A stretch of 64,000 bases of DNA from Schlegelella_A sp963778525 (GTDB taxonomy: Bacteria > Pseudomonadota > Gammaproteobacteria > Burkholderiales > Burkholderiaceae_C). The notes beneath the pieces are model-generated. The model was not told where the DNA came from. It ran no database searches and saw nothing but the letters and a program-made list of their open reading frames with translations. The position numbers and the translations under genes are program-made. Positions 20,069 to 31,864 of this stretch are shown one piece after another. The stretch's first letter is position 1. Each line of letters starts with the position of its first letter. Location of the stretch: NCBI GenBank assembly GCA_963778525.1, contig CAVZUJ010000001.1:806001-870000 (forward strand). The letters run 5' to 3'.

Positions 20069-20506
20069 GGAGGCGCCCTCGCGCTGAAGAATCGCCTTCG
20101 AGTCGTCGAAGCCGATCGGCGCCGAGGTGTGCTCGTGCACGATCCTCAAGACGTGCCCGCTGGTCCGAAGGACCCACGACAGGCGGTTCTGCATCGAACG
20201 CAGCGGCTCGCCCTGCGCCGAGCTGCCCGCATAGGTGACGATGGCCGTGACCATGGCCAGGTCGCGGCCGGGCGAGCTGCGCACGTCGGCGAACGTCACC
20301 GCCACCCGTTCGCTGCCCAGCGAGGCGAACCAACCTTCGACCGCGATTCGCCACGCCGGTGCGCCCTCGTACGACCAGATGCCCCATGCATCGAAGACCC
20401 GGACCTCGGGGTCGTAGAGGGACATGAAGGCATCGGCGTCCTTCGCCAGGACTGCCGATTTGTAGGATTCGAGAACGCGCGCAATCGACCGTTCAGCGTC
20501 GCTCAT
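20066..20506 (-). CDS. SnoaL/DUF4440-like NTF2-fold protein
   Basis: A 146-residue soluble protein with the pattern of NTF2-like / DUF4440 proteins: ARVLESYKSAVLAKDADAFMSLYDPEVRVFD at the start and repeated beta segments later (RVAVTFADVRSS, DLAMVTAIVTYAGSS, RLSWVLRTSGHVLRIVHEHTSAPI). Members bind small molecules or act as steroid-isomerase-like enzymes; nothing here fixes a substrate. It lies 27 bp downstream of uvrD on the same strand, so it may be read from the uvrD transcript. Confidence 0.8.
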   Translation of the reverse strand: MSDAERSIARVLESYKSAVLAKDADAFMSLYDPEVRVFDAWGIWSYEGAPAWRIAVEGWFASLGSERVAVTFADVRSSPGRDLAMVTAIVTYAGSSAQGEPLRSMQNRLSWVLRTSGHVLRIVHEHTSAPIGFDDSKAILQREGAS

Positions 20507-20533
20507 GGCCAGTTCCTTTTTCCGAAGACGCCC

Positions 20534-22945
<2,412 letters not shown>

Positions 22946-22972
22946 CGGTCCATTCTAGGAGCGCGACCTGCG

Positions 22973-23015
22973 TAGAATGCGGCCACGGGCACTCTTCGGG
23001 GCGCCCGTTTTCGCT
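22973..23015 (+). promoter_or_regulatory. guaC leader: -10-like box, hairpin and T-run
   Basis: TAGAAT at 22973-22978 could be the -10 box of guaC. Just after it, ACGGGC (22985-22990) can pair with GCCCGT (23003-23008) around a 12-base loop, followed by TTTT (23008-23011), 16 bases before the guaC ATG. The layout resembles an attenuator in the leader. The uvrD gene runs the other way, so it is not the end of an upstream gene. No known riboswitch consensus was recognised. Confidence 0.35.
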
Positions 23016-23026
23016 TTCGCGACGCC

Positions 23027-24004
23027 ATGGAAATCTTCGACTACGACAACGTTCTTCTCCTGCCGCGCAAGTGTCGCGTCGAGAGCCGTTCCGAATGCGA
23101 CGCGTCGCAGGAATTCGGACCGCGCCGCTTCGCCTTGCCGGTGGTGCCGGCGAACATGAAGACGGTGGTCGACGAGCCGATCGCCGAGTGGCTGGCGACG
23201 AACGACTACTTCTACGTCATGCACCGCTTCGACGTCGACAACGTCGCGTTCGCGAAGAAGATGCGCGACAAGAAGCTCTTCGTCTCGATCAGCTCGGGCG
23301 TCAAGCAGGCCGACTACGTGGCGATCGATCGGCTCGCGGCCGACGGCGTCGGCGCCGACTACGTCACCATCGACATCGCGCACGGCCACGCCGACACCGT
23401 GCACCGGATGATCGAGCACATCAAGAAGAAGCTGCCGCAGGCCTTCGTGATCGCCGGCAATGTCGCCACGCCGGAGGCGGTGATCGATCTCGAGAACTGG
23501 GGCGCCGACGCCACCAAGGTCGGCGTCGGGCCAGGCAAGGTCTGCATCACCAAGCTGAAGACCGGCTTCGGCACCGGCGGCTGGCAGCTCTCGGCGCTGA
23601 AGTGGTGTGCCCGCGTGGCGACCAAGCCGATCATTGCCGACGGCGGCATCCGCGACCACGGCGACATCGCCAAGAGCGTGCGCTTCGGCGCCTGCATGGT
23701 GATGATCGGCTCGCTCTTCGCCGGCCACGAGGAGTCGCCCGGCCGCACCGTCGAGGTCGACGGCAAGCTGTTCAAGGAGTACTACGGGTCGGCCTCGGAC
23801 TTCAACAAGGGCGAGTACAAGCACGTCGAGGGCAAGCGCATCCTCGAGCCGATCAAGGGCAGACTGGCCGACACGCTGCGCGAGATGAAGGAAGACGTGC
23901 AGAGCTCGATCTCTTACGCCGGCGGCACCCGCCTGGCCGATATCCGCAAGGTCAACTACGTCATCCTCGGCGGCGACAATGCCGGCGAGCACCTGCTGAT
24001 GTGA
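23027..24004 (+). CDS. guaC: GMP reductase
   Basis: Converts GMP to IMP with NADPH, returning guanine nucleotides to the purine pool. At 325 residues it matches the short bacterial GuaC form of the IMPDH/GMPR barrel family, with no CBS domains. The start is MEIFDYDNVLLLPRKCRVES, and the active-site cysteine is in GVGPGKVCITKLKTG (C173). IADGGIRDHGDIAKS and the terminal SISYAGGTRLADI follow family patterns. It stands alone after a leader with a hairpin and T-run. Confidence 0.93.
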   Translation: MEIFDYDNVLLLPRKCRVESRSECDASQEFGPRRFALPVVPANMKTVVDEPIAEWLATNDYFYVMHRFDVDNVAFAKKMRDKKLFVSISSGVKQADYVAIDRLAADGVGADYVTIDIAHGHADTVHRMIEHIKKKLPQAFVIAGNVATPEAVIDLENWGADATKVGVGPGKVCITKLKTGFGTGGWQLSALKWCARVATKPIIADGGIRDHGDIAKSVRFGACMVMIGSLFAGHEESPGRTVEVDGKLFKEYYGSASDFNKGEYKHVEGKRILEPIKGRLADTLREMKEDVQSSISYAGGTRLADIRKVNYVILGGDNAGEHLLM

Positions 24005-24119
24005 TCGACTCCAGCAACGTCCGGAAACGAATTCGATGCGTGCGGCACCTCTGCGAAACAATCCGCGCACCGACGACGGTTCGAATGAGCCTTTCTCCAC
24101 CCGAGCCGACAGGAACGCC

Positions 24120-25427
24120 GTGTCGCACACGCTGAGATTCCTCCTCGCCGCCGGCGCGGCCGCGGCCCTCGCTCTTCTCGGCGGCTGCGGCGGCGGCGAC
24201 CTGGCGCTCAACGAAGGCGACGTTCGCCTCGTCAATGCCACCAGCGATATCGCAACGCTCGACCTGTACCAGTCGACAACCCTGCTGAGCAGCGGCATCG
24301 CCGCCAATTCCGCAGGGCCCTATGTCGGTCTGAAGCCGGAGAGCTACACCTTCAATATCGCCCTCGGCGGTACAGGGATTCCGGCCGCGACGCTGACGGC
24401 AGGGATCGAGAAGAAGCAGCACTACACGATCGTCGCCTACACCACGGGCGGCACGCTCACGACCACCTTCCTGACCGACCAGGAGGGAGCGCCGAGCTCG
24501 GGAACGGCGAAGCTGCGTCTCTTCAACGCCGATACGGCCGATGTGTCCAGCGTCGACGCCTACCTGCTGTCGACACCCTGCGCCGCCCTGGCAAGTTCGC
24601 CGGCGGCGCCGATCATCACCGCCGTCACCGGCCTGCAGGCCTCGTACACGCAGATCATCGCCGCCAGCGGCGGCACGACCTACCACCTGTGCGTCACCTC
24701 GGCCAACGACAAGAGCGACCTGCGCCTGGACGTTCCCGCCTTGACGCTCAAGGACGGCCAGATCGTCACGGTCATCCTCACCCACACCGCGGGCGGCATT
24801 CTGCTCAACGGGCTGCGCCTCGACCAGCAAGGCAACCTGGCGATGGCGACGGGCACATCGGCGCGCATGCGGCTGGCCGTCGGCGCGAACGGCGGCGCGC
24901 TGGTCACGGCGAGCGCCAACGGCGTCGTGCTCGGCACCAACCTGCCGGCGCCCGCGGTCGGCCCCTACATGGTCGTTCCCTCGGGGCCGGTGACGCTGGT
25001 CGCGACGATCGGCGGCACGACGGTGCCCGACCCGGGGCTCACGGCAGCACCCGGCGCCGACCTGACCCTGCTCCTCGCCGGCACCGCGGCGACACAGCCA
25101 GTGCTGATCACCGACGACAACTCGGCCTCGACGAGCACGTCGAGCCCGGTCCGGCTGCGCCTCGTGAACGGCATGAGCGGGGCCGCAACCGCCTCCCTGA
25201 CCGACAACTTCATCAACGTCGGCAGCCCTGCCGCCTTCGGGTCGCAATCGGGATACGCGCAGGTGCAGGCGAGCACGGCCCTGGCCTTGCTGCAGGCGTC
25301 TTCCGGAACGACGCAGTTGTGCCAGTCGGTCAATGTCACGCTGAACGCGGGCGGGGTCTATTCCGTCTTCGTGCTCGGCGACGTCCCGACCGCGCCCGGG
25401 GCTTGCGCCATCACCCAGGATCGCTAG
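24120..25427 (+). CDS. DUF4397 domain lipoprotein
   Basis: A cell-envelope lipoprotein of ~435 residues read from a GTG at 24120; an in-frame ATG at 24036 would add a non-signal leader. The lipobox LLGGC ends at Cys23. After it comes GDVRLVNATSDIATLDLYQ, the start of a DUF4397-type beta domain, and the theme returns as AKLRLFNADTADVSSVDAY and VRLRLVNGMSGAATASL, so the protein is built of two to three related beta repeats. The family is extracellular and of unknown role. Composition is Thr/Ala/Gly-rich. It is a single gene between guaC and valS. Confidence 0.8.
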   Translation: MSHTLRFLLAAGAAAALALLGGCGGGDLALNEGDVRLVNATSDIATLDLYQSTTLLSSGIAANSAGPYVGLKPESYTFNIALGGTGIPAATLTAGIEKKQHYTIVAYTTGGTLTTTFLTDQEGAPSSGTAKLRLFNADTADVSSVDAYLLSTPCAALASSPAAPIITAVTGLQASYTQIIAASGGTTYHLCVTSANDKSDLRLDVPALTLKDGQIVTVILTHTAGGILLNGLRLDQQGNLAMATGTSARMRLAVGANGGALVTASANGVVLGTNLPAPAVGPYMVVPSGPVTLVATIGGTTVPDPGLTAAPGADLTLLLAGTAATQPVLITDDNSASTSTSSPVRLRLVNGMSGAATASLTDNFINVGSPAAFGSQSGYAQVQASTALALLQASSGTTQLCQSVNVTLNAGGVYSVFVLGDVPTAPGACAITQDR

Positions 25428-25481
25428 TGCGGGAGCGCCGGCGCGGCGCCTTCCCGAAGGCGTCGATCGCCGCGTCGCCCC

Positions 25482-25487
25482 TACAAT
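25482..25487 (+). promoter_or_regulatory. Possible -10 box upstream of valS
   Basis: TACAAT lies 70 bases before the valS ATG in the 130-bp gap after the DUF4397 gene. No clear -35 box is seen at 16-18 bases. No T-box or other leader motif was recognised. It is assigned only because it resembles the TAGAAT boxes before guaC and the DUF2782 gene. Confidence 0.25.
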
Positions 25488-25557
25488 CGCCGTCCGTTTC
25501 GACGCACTCCCTCTGCGCGGCCGCCGGCGATCGAGCGGGAATGCCGCACCGCTGCCC

Positions 25558-28432
25558 ATGACCGATCTCGCCAAGTCCTTCGACCCCGCCGCCATCGAGG
25601 AGCACTGGGGCCCGCTCTGGGAAGAGAGCGGCGTCTACGAGCCGACGCTCGACGCGGCGAAGCCGTCTTTCTGCATCCAGCTGCCGCCACCGAACGTCAC
25701 CGGCACGCTGCACATGGGGCACGCGTTCCAGCACACCATCATGGATGCGCTGGTGCGCTATCACCGCATGAAGGGCGAGAACACGCTCTGGGTGCCGGGC
25801 ACCGACCACGCCGGCATCGCGACGCAGATCGTCGTCGAGCGGCAGCTCCAGGAAACCGGCCTGAACCGGCACGACCTCGGGCGCAAGAACTTCGTCGCCC
25901 AGGTCTGGGACTGGAAGGAGACGAGCGGCTCCACCATCACCCGGCAGATGCGCCGGATGGGCGACTCGGTGGCCTGGAAGTACGAGTACTTCACGATGGA
26001 CTCGCGGCTCTCGGAAGTCGTCACCCAGACCTTCGTCGAGCTCTACGAGCAAGGCCTCATCTATCGCGGCAAGCGCCTCGTCAACTGGGACCCGGTGCTG
26101 CTCTCGGCGGTGTCGGACCTGGAAGTCGAGAACGAAGAGCGCGACGGCACGATGTGGCACATCCTCTACCCGTTCAGCGACGGCCCGCAAGCCGGCCCGG
26201 ACGGGCAGCCGATGCGCGGCATGCACATCGCCACGACGCGGCCCGAGACGATGCTCGCCGACGGCGCCCTGGCCGTGCATCCCGACGACGAGCGCTACAG
26301 GCACCTGGTCGGCAAGATGGTGGACCTGCCCTTGTGCGACCGGAAGATTCCGGTCATCACCGATGCCTACGTCGACAAGGATTTCGGCTCGGGCTGCGTG
26401 AAGATCACCGGCGCGCACGACTTCAACGACTACCAGGTGGCGACGCGGCACGGCCTGCCGCTGATCGTCATCTTCACGCTCGACGCGAAGATCAACGACA
26501 ACGGCCCGGCGGCCTATCGCGGCATGGACCGCTACGTCGCCCGCAAGGCCGTCCTCGCCGACCTCACGACGCAGGGCTTTCTCGAGAAGGCGGTGCCGCA
26601 CAAGCACGCCGTGCCGATCTGCGTGCGCACCGGCCAGGTGGTCGAGCCGATGCTCACCGACCAGTGGTTCGTGGCCATGTCCAAGCCGGGCCGGGACGGC
26701 ACGAGCATCGCCGGCAAGGCGATCGCGGCGGTCGAAACGGGCGCCGTGAAGTTCCATCCCGAGCAGTGGGTCAACACCTACAACCAGTGGATGAAGAACA
26801 TCCAGGACTGGTGCATCTCGCGCCAGCTCTGGTGGGGACACCAGATCCCGGCCTGGTACGGCGAAGGCGGCGAGATCTTCGTGGCAAAGAGCGAAGCCGA
26901 GGCGCATGCCCAGGCCGAGGCCGCGGGCTATGGCGGTCCGCTGACGCGCGACGCCGACGTGCTCGACACCTGGTACTCGTCGGCCCTGGTTCCGTTTTCC
27001 TCCCTCGGCTGGCCGAAGCAGACGAAGGAGCTCGAGCTCTTCCTGCCTTCGAGCGTGCTCGTCACCGGCTACGACATCATCTTCTTCTGGGTCGCCCGGA
27101 TGATCATGATGACGACGCACTTCACCGGCCAGGTGCCGTTTCGCGACGTCTACATCCACGGCCTGGTGCGCGACGCGCAAGGCAAGCGGATGAGCAAGTC
27201 GGAAGGCAACGTGCTCGACCCGGTGGACCTCATCGACGGTATCGCGCTCGAGCCGCTGCTCGAGAAGCGGGCGACCGGATTGCGCCGGCCGGAGACGGCG
27301 CCGCGCATCAGGAAGGACACGGCGGCCGAGTTTCCGAACGGCATCCCGGGCTTCGGCGCCGATGCCCTGCGCTTCACCTTCGCCTCGCTGGCGAGCCTCG
27401 GCCGCAACGTCAACTTCGATTCGAAGCGCTGCGAGGGCTATCGCAACTTCTGCAACAAGCTCTGGAACGCGACGCGCTTCGTGCTGATGAACTGCGAGGC
27501 GAAGGACTGCGGCCTGGCCGAGCACAGCAAGGCCGAATGCGCGCCGGGCCAGCCTTTCCACAAGTACCTCGTCTTCTCGCCGGCCGACCGCTGGATCACG
27601 GGCGAGCTGCAACGGGTCGAAGCCGCGGTCGAAGCGGGCTTTGCCGAATACCGGCTCGACACCGTCGCCAACGCCATCTACTCCTTCGTCTGGGACGAAT
27701 ACTGCGACTGGTATCTCGAGATCGCCAAGGTGCAGCTGCAAGTCGGGCAGCGAGGCCGAGCAGCGTGCCACCCGGCGCACCCTGCTGCGCGTGCTGGAGA
27801 CCGTGCTGCGCCTGCTCCATCCGATTGCGCCCTTCATCACCGCCGAGCTGTGGGAGCGCGTGGCGGTGGTTGCCGGCCGCAAGACCGTCGACACCGAGCA
27901 CGGCGTGGTCACTGCCGCTTACCCGAAGGCGCAGCTCGAGCGCGTCGACCCGGCCGCCGATGCCTGGGTCGCCACGCTCAAGGCCGTCGTCGGCAGCTGC
28001 CGCAACCTGCGCAGCGAGATGAGCCTCGCACCCGGCGAACGCGTGCCGCTCTATGCCGTGGGCGACGCCCCGTTCGTGGCCGCGGCCACGCCGCTGCTGA
28101 AGGCCCTGGCGCGCATCTCCGAGGTCACGGTATTCGCCGACGATGCAGCCTTCGCCGCTGCGACGCGCGATTCACCGGTCGCCGTCGCCGGCGCCACCCG
28201 CATCGCCCTGCACGTGGAGATCGACCTGGGCGCGGAGACCGCTCGCCTCGGCAAGGAGATCGATCGCCTCGCCGGCGAGATCGCCAAGGCCCATGCCAAG
28301 CTCGGCAACGAGAGCTTCGTCGCGCGCGCTCCTGCGGCCGTGGTCGATCAGGAGCGCAAGCGCGTCGCCGACTTCACGGCGACCATGTCGCAGCTTCGAG
28401 ATCAGCGATCCCGCCTGGAATCGTCGCGCTGA
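25558..28432 (+). CDS. valS: Valyl-tRNA synthetase (frameshifted)
   Basis: Charges tRNA-Val; class I synthetase. The HIGH-type motif is HMGH in NVTGTLHMGHAF, the KMSKS motif is RMSKSEGN, and the editing (CP1) domain has TTRPETMLADGALAVHP. The C-terminal coiled-coil domain includes LGAETARLGKEIDRLAGEIAKAHAKLGNESF. The frame breaks near 27738-27746: one surplus base separates KVQLQ from SGSEAEQRATRRTLLRVLE. The span is 958 codons plus one base, the normal length. As an essential gene it is very probably intact in the organism. The last 59 bp overlap the convergent dehydrogenase-like gene. Confidence 0.94.
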
Positions 28433-29351
28433 AGTCGCGCGCGCTGCGCGGCACGAAATCGAGCAGCTCGTCGATGCGGCGAGCCACGGCCCAGGCACTG
28501 CGCTGCCGCGACTCGCGCGTCGTGCTGGCGATGCGCGGCGTCACCTGCAGCGTTTCGATGTCGTGCAGCGGGCGGTCGGGGTCGAGGGCGCCGGGCTCGA
28601 GGCTGTCGAGCCACGCGGCAGCGATGCGGCCGCTCTTCAGCGCCGCGGCGAGCGAGGTCTCGTCGAAGAGCGCCGAGTGCGCTGTGCTGACGAGCACCTG
28701 GCCCGGCTTGCAATGCGGCAGGAAGCGCTCGCCGAGCAGCCCGTGATAGCGGCTGAAGTAGTTGAGCTGCACGCACATCACGTCGGCGCGCTCCACCAGC
28801 TCGCGCAGGCCGACCGGCGCGACCTTCCAGAGCGCCCAGACGGTGTCGGTGGCGTGCAGCGCCGGGTCGTAGCCGACGATGCGGGCGCCGAAGCCGGAGA
28901 GCAGCTGGGCGACCGAGCGCGCCGCCGGCGGCATGCCGACCAGCCCGATCGTCGCGCCACCGAGCTCGCGGCCGACCGGCGAGCCGTCGGGCCCGCGCAC
29001 GGGCACGCGACGCAGCAGCGACAGCATCGCGCCGATCATGAACTCGGCCTCGGCCCGGGCGCTCGCCGTCAGGCTGCGCACGACCTCGATGCCGCGCCGC
29101 TCGCAGGCTTCCATGTCGATGTTTTCGGCGCCGGAGCTGATCCGGCCGACGGCGCGCAGCACGGGCGCGAAATCGAGCGTCTCGGTATCGATCGCGACCG
29201 AGCCGGGCACGATGGCTGCCCTGACGTTGTAGAGCGCGCGACGAAACTCGCGCGGCTCGAAAGCCAGCTCCGGCGCATGGTGCACGCGATGGCGCTGGCC
29301 GAGCCAGGCCATGACATCGGTGTCCAGCGTATCGACGACCAGCAGATCCAT
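28374..29351 (-). CDS. D-2-hydroxyacid dehydrogenase-like protein lacking usual catalytic residues
   Basis: A 325-residue protein with the overall layout of D-2-hydroxyacid dehydrogenases (GATIGLVG near 132, YDPALHATDT near 161, TPRIASTTRESRQRSA near 271). However, the dinucleotide motif GxGxxG reads GMPPAA (139-144), the catalytic Arg position (normally TARG) is His225 in STAHS, and the catalytic His (normally TPHIAG) is Arg273. It may be a divergent subfamily with another role; similar variants exist in Burkholderiales. The start at 29351 is chosen because the conserved fold begins there; 29390 is an alternative. It overlaps valS tail to tail. Confidence 0.8.
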   Translation of the reverse strand: MDLLVVDTLDTDVMAWLGQRHRVHHAPELAFEPREFRRALYNVRAAIVPGSVAIDTETLDFAPVLRAVGRISSGAENIDMEACERRGIEVVRSLTASARAEAEFMIGAMLSLLRRVPVRGPDGSPVGRELGGATIGLVGMPPAARSVAQLLSGFGARIVGYDPALHATDTVWALWKVAPVGLRELVERADVMCVQLNYFSRYHGLLGERFLPHCKPGQVLVSTAHSALFDETSLAAALKSGRIAAAWLDSLEPGALDPDRPLHDIETLQVTPRIASTTRESRQRSAWAVARRIDELLDFVPRSARDFSATIPGGIADLEAATWSP

Positions 29352-29426
29352 CGGGATTGGCGTGTGCCCCTCGTCGCTCGGTGCTCGCATGCAAGAATTC
29401 ACGAGACCTCCAAGGATTGTAAGTAG

Positions 29427-30293
29427 ATGTTTGTCAAGCACGCGATCTTTCCGGTGGCCGGTCTGGGCACCCGCTTTCTGCCGGCCACCAAGGCATTGCC
29501 CAAGGAGATGCTGCCGGTCGTCGACAAGCCGCTGGTGCAGTACGCGGTCGAGGAAGCCTACGCCGCGGGCGTGCGAGAGATGATCTTCGTCACCGGCCGG
29601 CACAAGCGGGCCATCGAAGACCATTTCGATTTCACCTTCGAGCTCGAGGACGCGCTCGAAAAAGCCCATCGCAGCGAGTTGCTCGCCCTGGTTCGTGCCG
29701 TCAAGCCGGACGACATGGACTGCGTGTTCGTGCGCCAGGCCAAGGCGCTCGGCCTCGGCCATGCCGTGCTCTGTGCCCGCCACCTGGTCGGCGAGCGTCC
29801 GTTCGCCGTGCTCCTGCCCGACGACCTGATGATCGGCGAGCCGCCGGTGCTGGCGCAGATGGCCGAGCAGTTCGAAGAGCACCAGGCCTCGATCGTCGCG
29901 GTGCAGGAGGTGCCGGCCGAACATACGCGACGCTACGGCATCGTTGCCGGCAAGGCCGTGAACGAGCGCCTGGTCGAAATGACGAGGATCGTCGAGAAGC
30001 CGGCGCCCGAGGACGCGCCGTCGCGTCTCGGCGTGGCCGGCCGCTATGTGCTGACGCCGCGGGTCTTCGACGCCATCGCCAGTCAGCAGCGCGGCGTGGG
30101 CGGCGAGATCCAGCTCACCGACGGCATCGCGGCCCTGCTCGAGCACGAGAAGGTCTACGCCTATCGCTACGCCGGCAAGCGCTACGACTGCGGCAGCAAG
30201 GAAGGCTTTCTGCAAGCCAACGTCGAGCTCGCGCTCGCCAGCCCCACGCTCGGCCCCGACTTTCGCGCCTACCTGCGCTCGCTCGAGCTCTGA
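29427..30293 (+). CDS. galU: UTP-glucose-1-phosphate uridylyltransferase
   Basis: Makes UDP-glucose for envelope polysaccharides. It has 288 residues, the typical GalU length. The nucleotide-binding signature VAGLGTRFLPATKALPKEML is at ~10-29, with VEKPAPEDAPSRLGVAGRYVL and GGEIQLTDGIAALL as further family stretches. It is transcribed alone, divergent from the dehydrogenase-like gene. It is intact and probably housekeeping. Confidence 0.95.
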   Translation: MFVKHAIFPVAGLGTRFLPATKALPKEMLPVVDKPLVQYAVEEAYAAGVREMIFVTGRHKRAIEDHFDFTFELEDALEKAHRSELLALVRAVKPDDMDCVFVRQAKALGLGHAVLCARHLVGERPFAVLLPDDLMIGEPPVLAQMAEQFEEHQASIVAVQEVPAEHTRRYGIVAGKAVNERLVEMTRIVEKPAPEDAPSRLGVAGRYVLTPRVFDAIASQQRGVGGEIQLTDGIAALLEHEKVYAYRYAGKRYDCGSKEGFLQANVELALASPTLGPDFRAYLRSLEL

Positions 30294-30310
30294 GCCCGGC
30301 CGCGCCGCAG

Positions 30311-31864
30311 TCAGCCGGCGGGCGCAGCGACAACGAGGCCGCGCAAGGCCTTCTTGTCGGTCTTGTTGACCGAGGTCTTGGGTAGCCGCTCGACGAGCGT
30401 CATCCGGGTCGGCCGCTTGTAGCGCACGAGATTGGCCTCGCAATGGGCCTGCAGGGCCGCGACTCCCTGGCCGAGGCCTCGCTGCGAAGGACGACGAACG
30501 CGTGCAGCACTTCGCCGCGATAGCTGTCGGGCTCGCCGATGACGGCGGCCTCGAGCACCGCCGGATGCATCAGCAGCACTTCTTCCACCTCGCGCGGATA
30601 GACGTTGTAGCCACCGGTGATGACCATGTCCTTCTTGCGATCGCGGATGAAGAGATGGCCCTCGTCGTCGAGCTCGCCGATGTCGCCGGTGTAGAGCCAG
30701 CCGTCGCGCAGCGCCAGCGCGGTTTCCTCGTCTCGATTGCGGTAACCGGACATCAGCTGCGGCCCGCGCGCCCGGATCTCGCCGGGCGTGTGCGGCGGCA
30801 GGACGGTCGTGCCGCTTTCGAGTGTCGACGATCTCGATCGTCGTCCCGGCCAGCGACCTTCCGACCGAGCCGACCTTGATCGGCGCATGCGGGCTGTTGT
30901 ACGACAGGACCGGACCCGCCTCGGTCTGGCCATAGCCCTCGTAGATCGGCACGCCGACGGCCGCGCGCCAGCGCTCGAGCAACGCCACCGACAGCGCCGC
31001 TGCGCCCGAGTAGCAGGTGTGCACCGAAGACCAGTCGGTGCTGGCGAAACGCGGATGATCGAGCAGGCCGGCGTAGATGGTGGGGCTGCCCGGGAAAATG
31101 GTGATCGCGTGCTGCTCGATGGCGTCGAGCAGGGCTTCGCGCCGATAGCCCGGCAGGATCACCAGCGTGCCCCGGCAGCGCGCCGCCAGGTACAGGCCCA
31201 TCGCCATGCCGTAGGAATGGAAGAGCGGCATGGTGCAGACGATGCGCTCGCCGTCGTCGCGCGTCGGCAAGGCCGCCTCGCGCTGGGCCACGTTGATGCG
31301 CAGGGCACGGTGCGCGAGATTGACACCCTTCGGCTTGCCGGACGTGCCGCCCGTGTATTGCAGGATGGCGAACGAAGACGGATCGATGGTCGCGTCCGCG
31401 GCGACGCCTTTGTCGAAGCCTTCGGCCAGGCGGCGCACGCCGGGCCCGACCCAGATGACCTTCATCGTCGGCAGCTCGGCCAGGGTCGGGGCCAATGCTT
31501 CGCGCAAGGCCGGGTCGGCCAGCACGACGTCGGGCAGGGAGTCGTGGAGCTCGAACGCCAGCTCGCGCGCGACATGGTCGGGATTGAGCGGCACCAGTTG
31601 CCGGCCCGCCGCCAGGACGGCGAAATGCGCGATGCAAGCATCGAGCGAATTCGGCAGCAGCGTCGCGATGCGTCCGCCGTCTGCGCTCAGGTGACGCAGC
31701 TCGCGGCCGAGCCCGAGCACCGCGGCGCCGTAGCTGGCGTAGTCGATGCGCTCGTCGCCGCAGACGAGCGCGATCGTTTGCGGCCGCGTGCGCATGGCCG
31801 CGAGCAGGAGGTCGAGGACGCTGCCGTCGCGCGGGAGCGGCACGTCGTCGAGCGCAGCCGTCAC
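30311..31864 (-). CDS. Class I adenylate-forming acyl-CoA ligase (two frameshifts)
   Basis: An acyl- or aryl-CoA synthetase of ~518 residues. The AMP-binding motif is YTGGTSGKPKGV, with YEGYGQTEAGPV later. The hinge and C-terminal domain (GWLYTGDIGELDDEGHL, RKKDMVITGGYNVYPREVE) are in another frame, and the last segment (NLVRYKRPTRMTLVERLPKT, VNKTDKKALRG) returns to the first. Shifts lie near 30820-30825 and 30468-30478. The GTG start overlaps the thiolase stop (GTGA). With the thiolase it suggests activation and cleavage of a carboxylic acid. The substrate is unknown. Confidence 0.85.
   Translation of the reverse strand: MTAALDDVPLPRDGSVLDLLLAAMRTRPQTIALVCGDERIDYASYGAAVLGLGRELRHLSADGGRIATLLPNSLDACIAHFAVLAAGRQLVPLNPDHVARELAFELHDSLPDVVLADPALREALAPTLAELPTMKVIWVGPGVRRLAEGFDKGVAADATIDPSSFAILQYTGGTSGKPKGVNLAHRALRINVAQREAALPTRDDGERIVCTMPLFHSYGMAMGLYLAARCRGTLVILPGYRREALLDAIEQHAITIFPGSPTIYAGLLDHPRFASTDWSSVHTCYSGAAALSVALLERWRAAVGVPIYEGYGQTEAGPVLSYNSPHAPIKVGSVGRSLAGTTIEIVDTRKRHDRPAAAHARRDPGARAAADVRLPQSRRGNRAGAARRLALHRRHRRARRRGPSLHPRSQEGHGHHRWLQRLSARGGRSAADASGGARGRRHRRARQLSRRSAARVRRPSQRGLGQGVAALQAHCEANLVRYKRPTRMTLVERLPKTSVNKTDKKALRGLVVAAPAG

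Noticed and set aside
22985..23011. Purine riboswitch before guaC
   Set aside because: Only one hairpin with a T-run is seen; the conserved three-way junction cores of known purine-type riboswitches are absent.
28374..30443. A 689-codon frame extending the dehydrogenase-like protein through galU
   Set aside because: The extension is antisense to galU, an unmistakable gene; the conserved fold begins at 29351.
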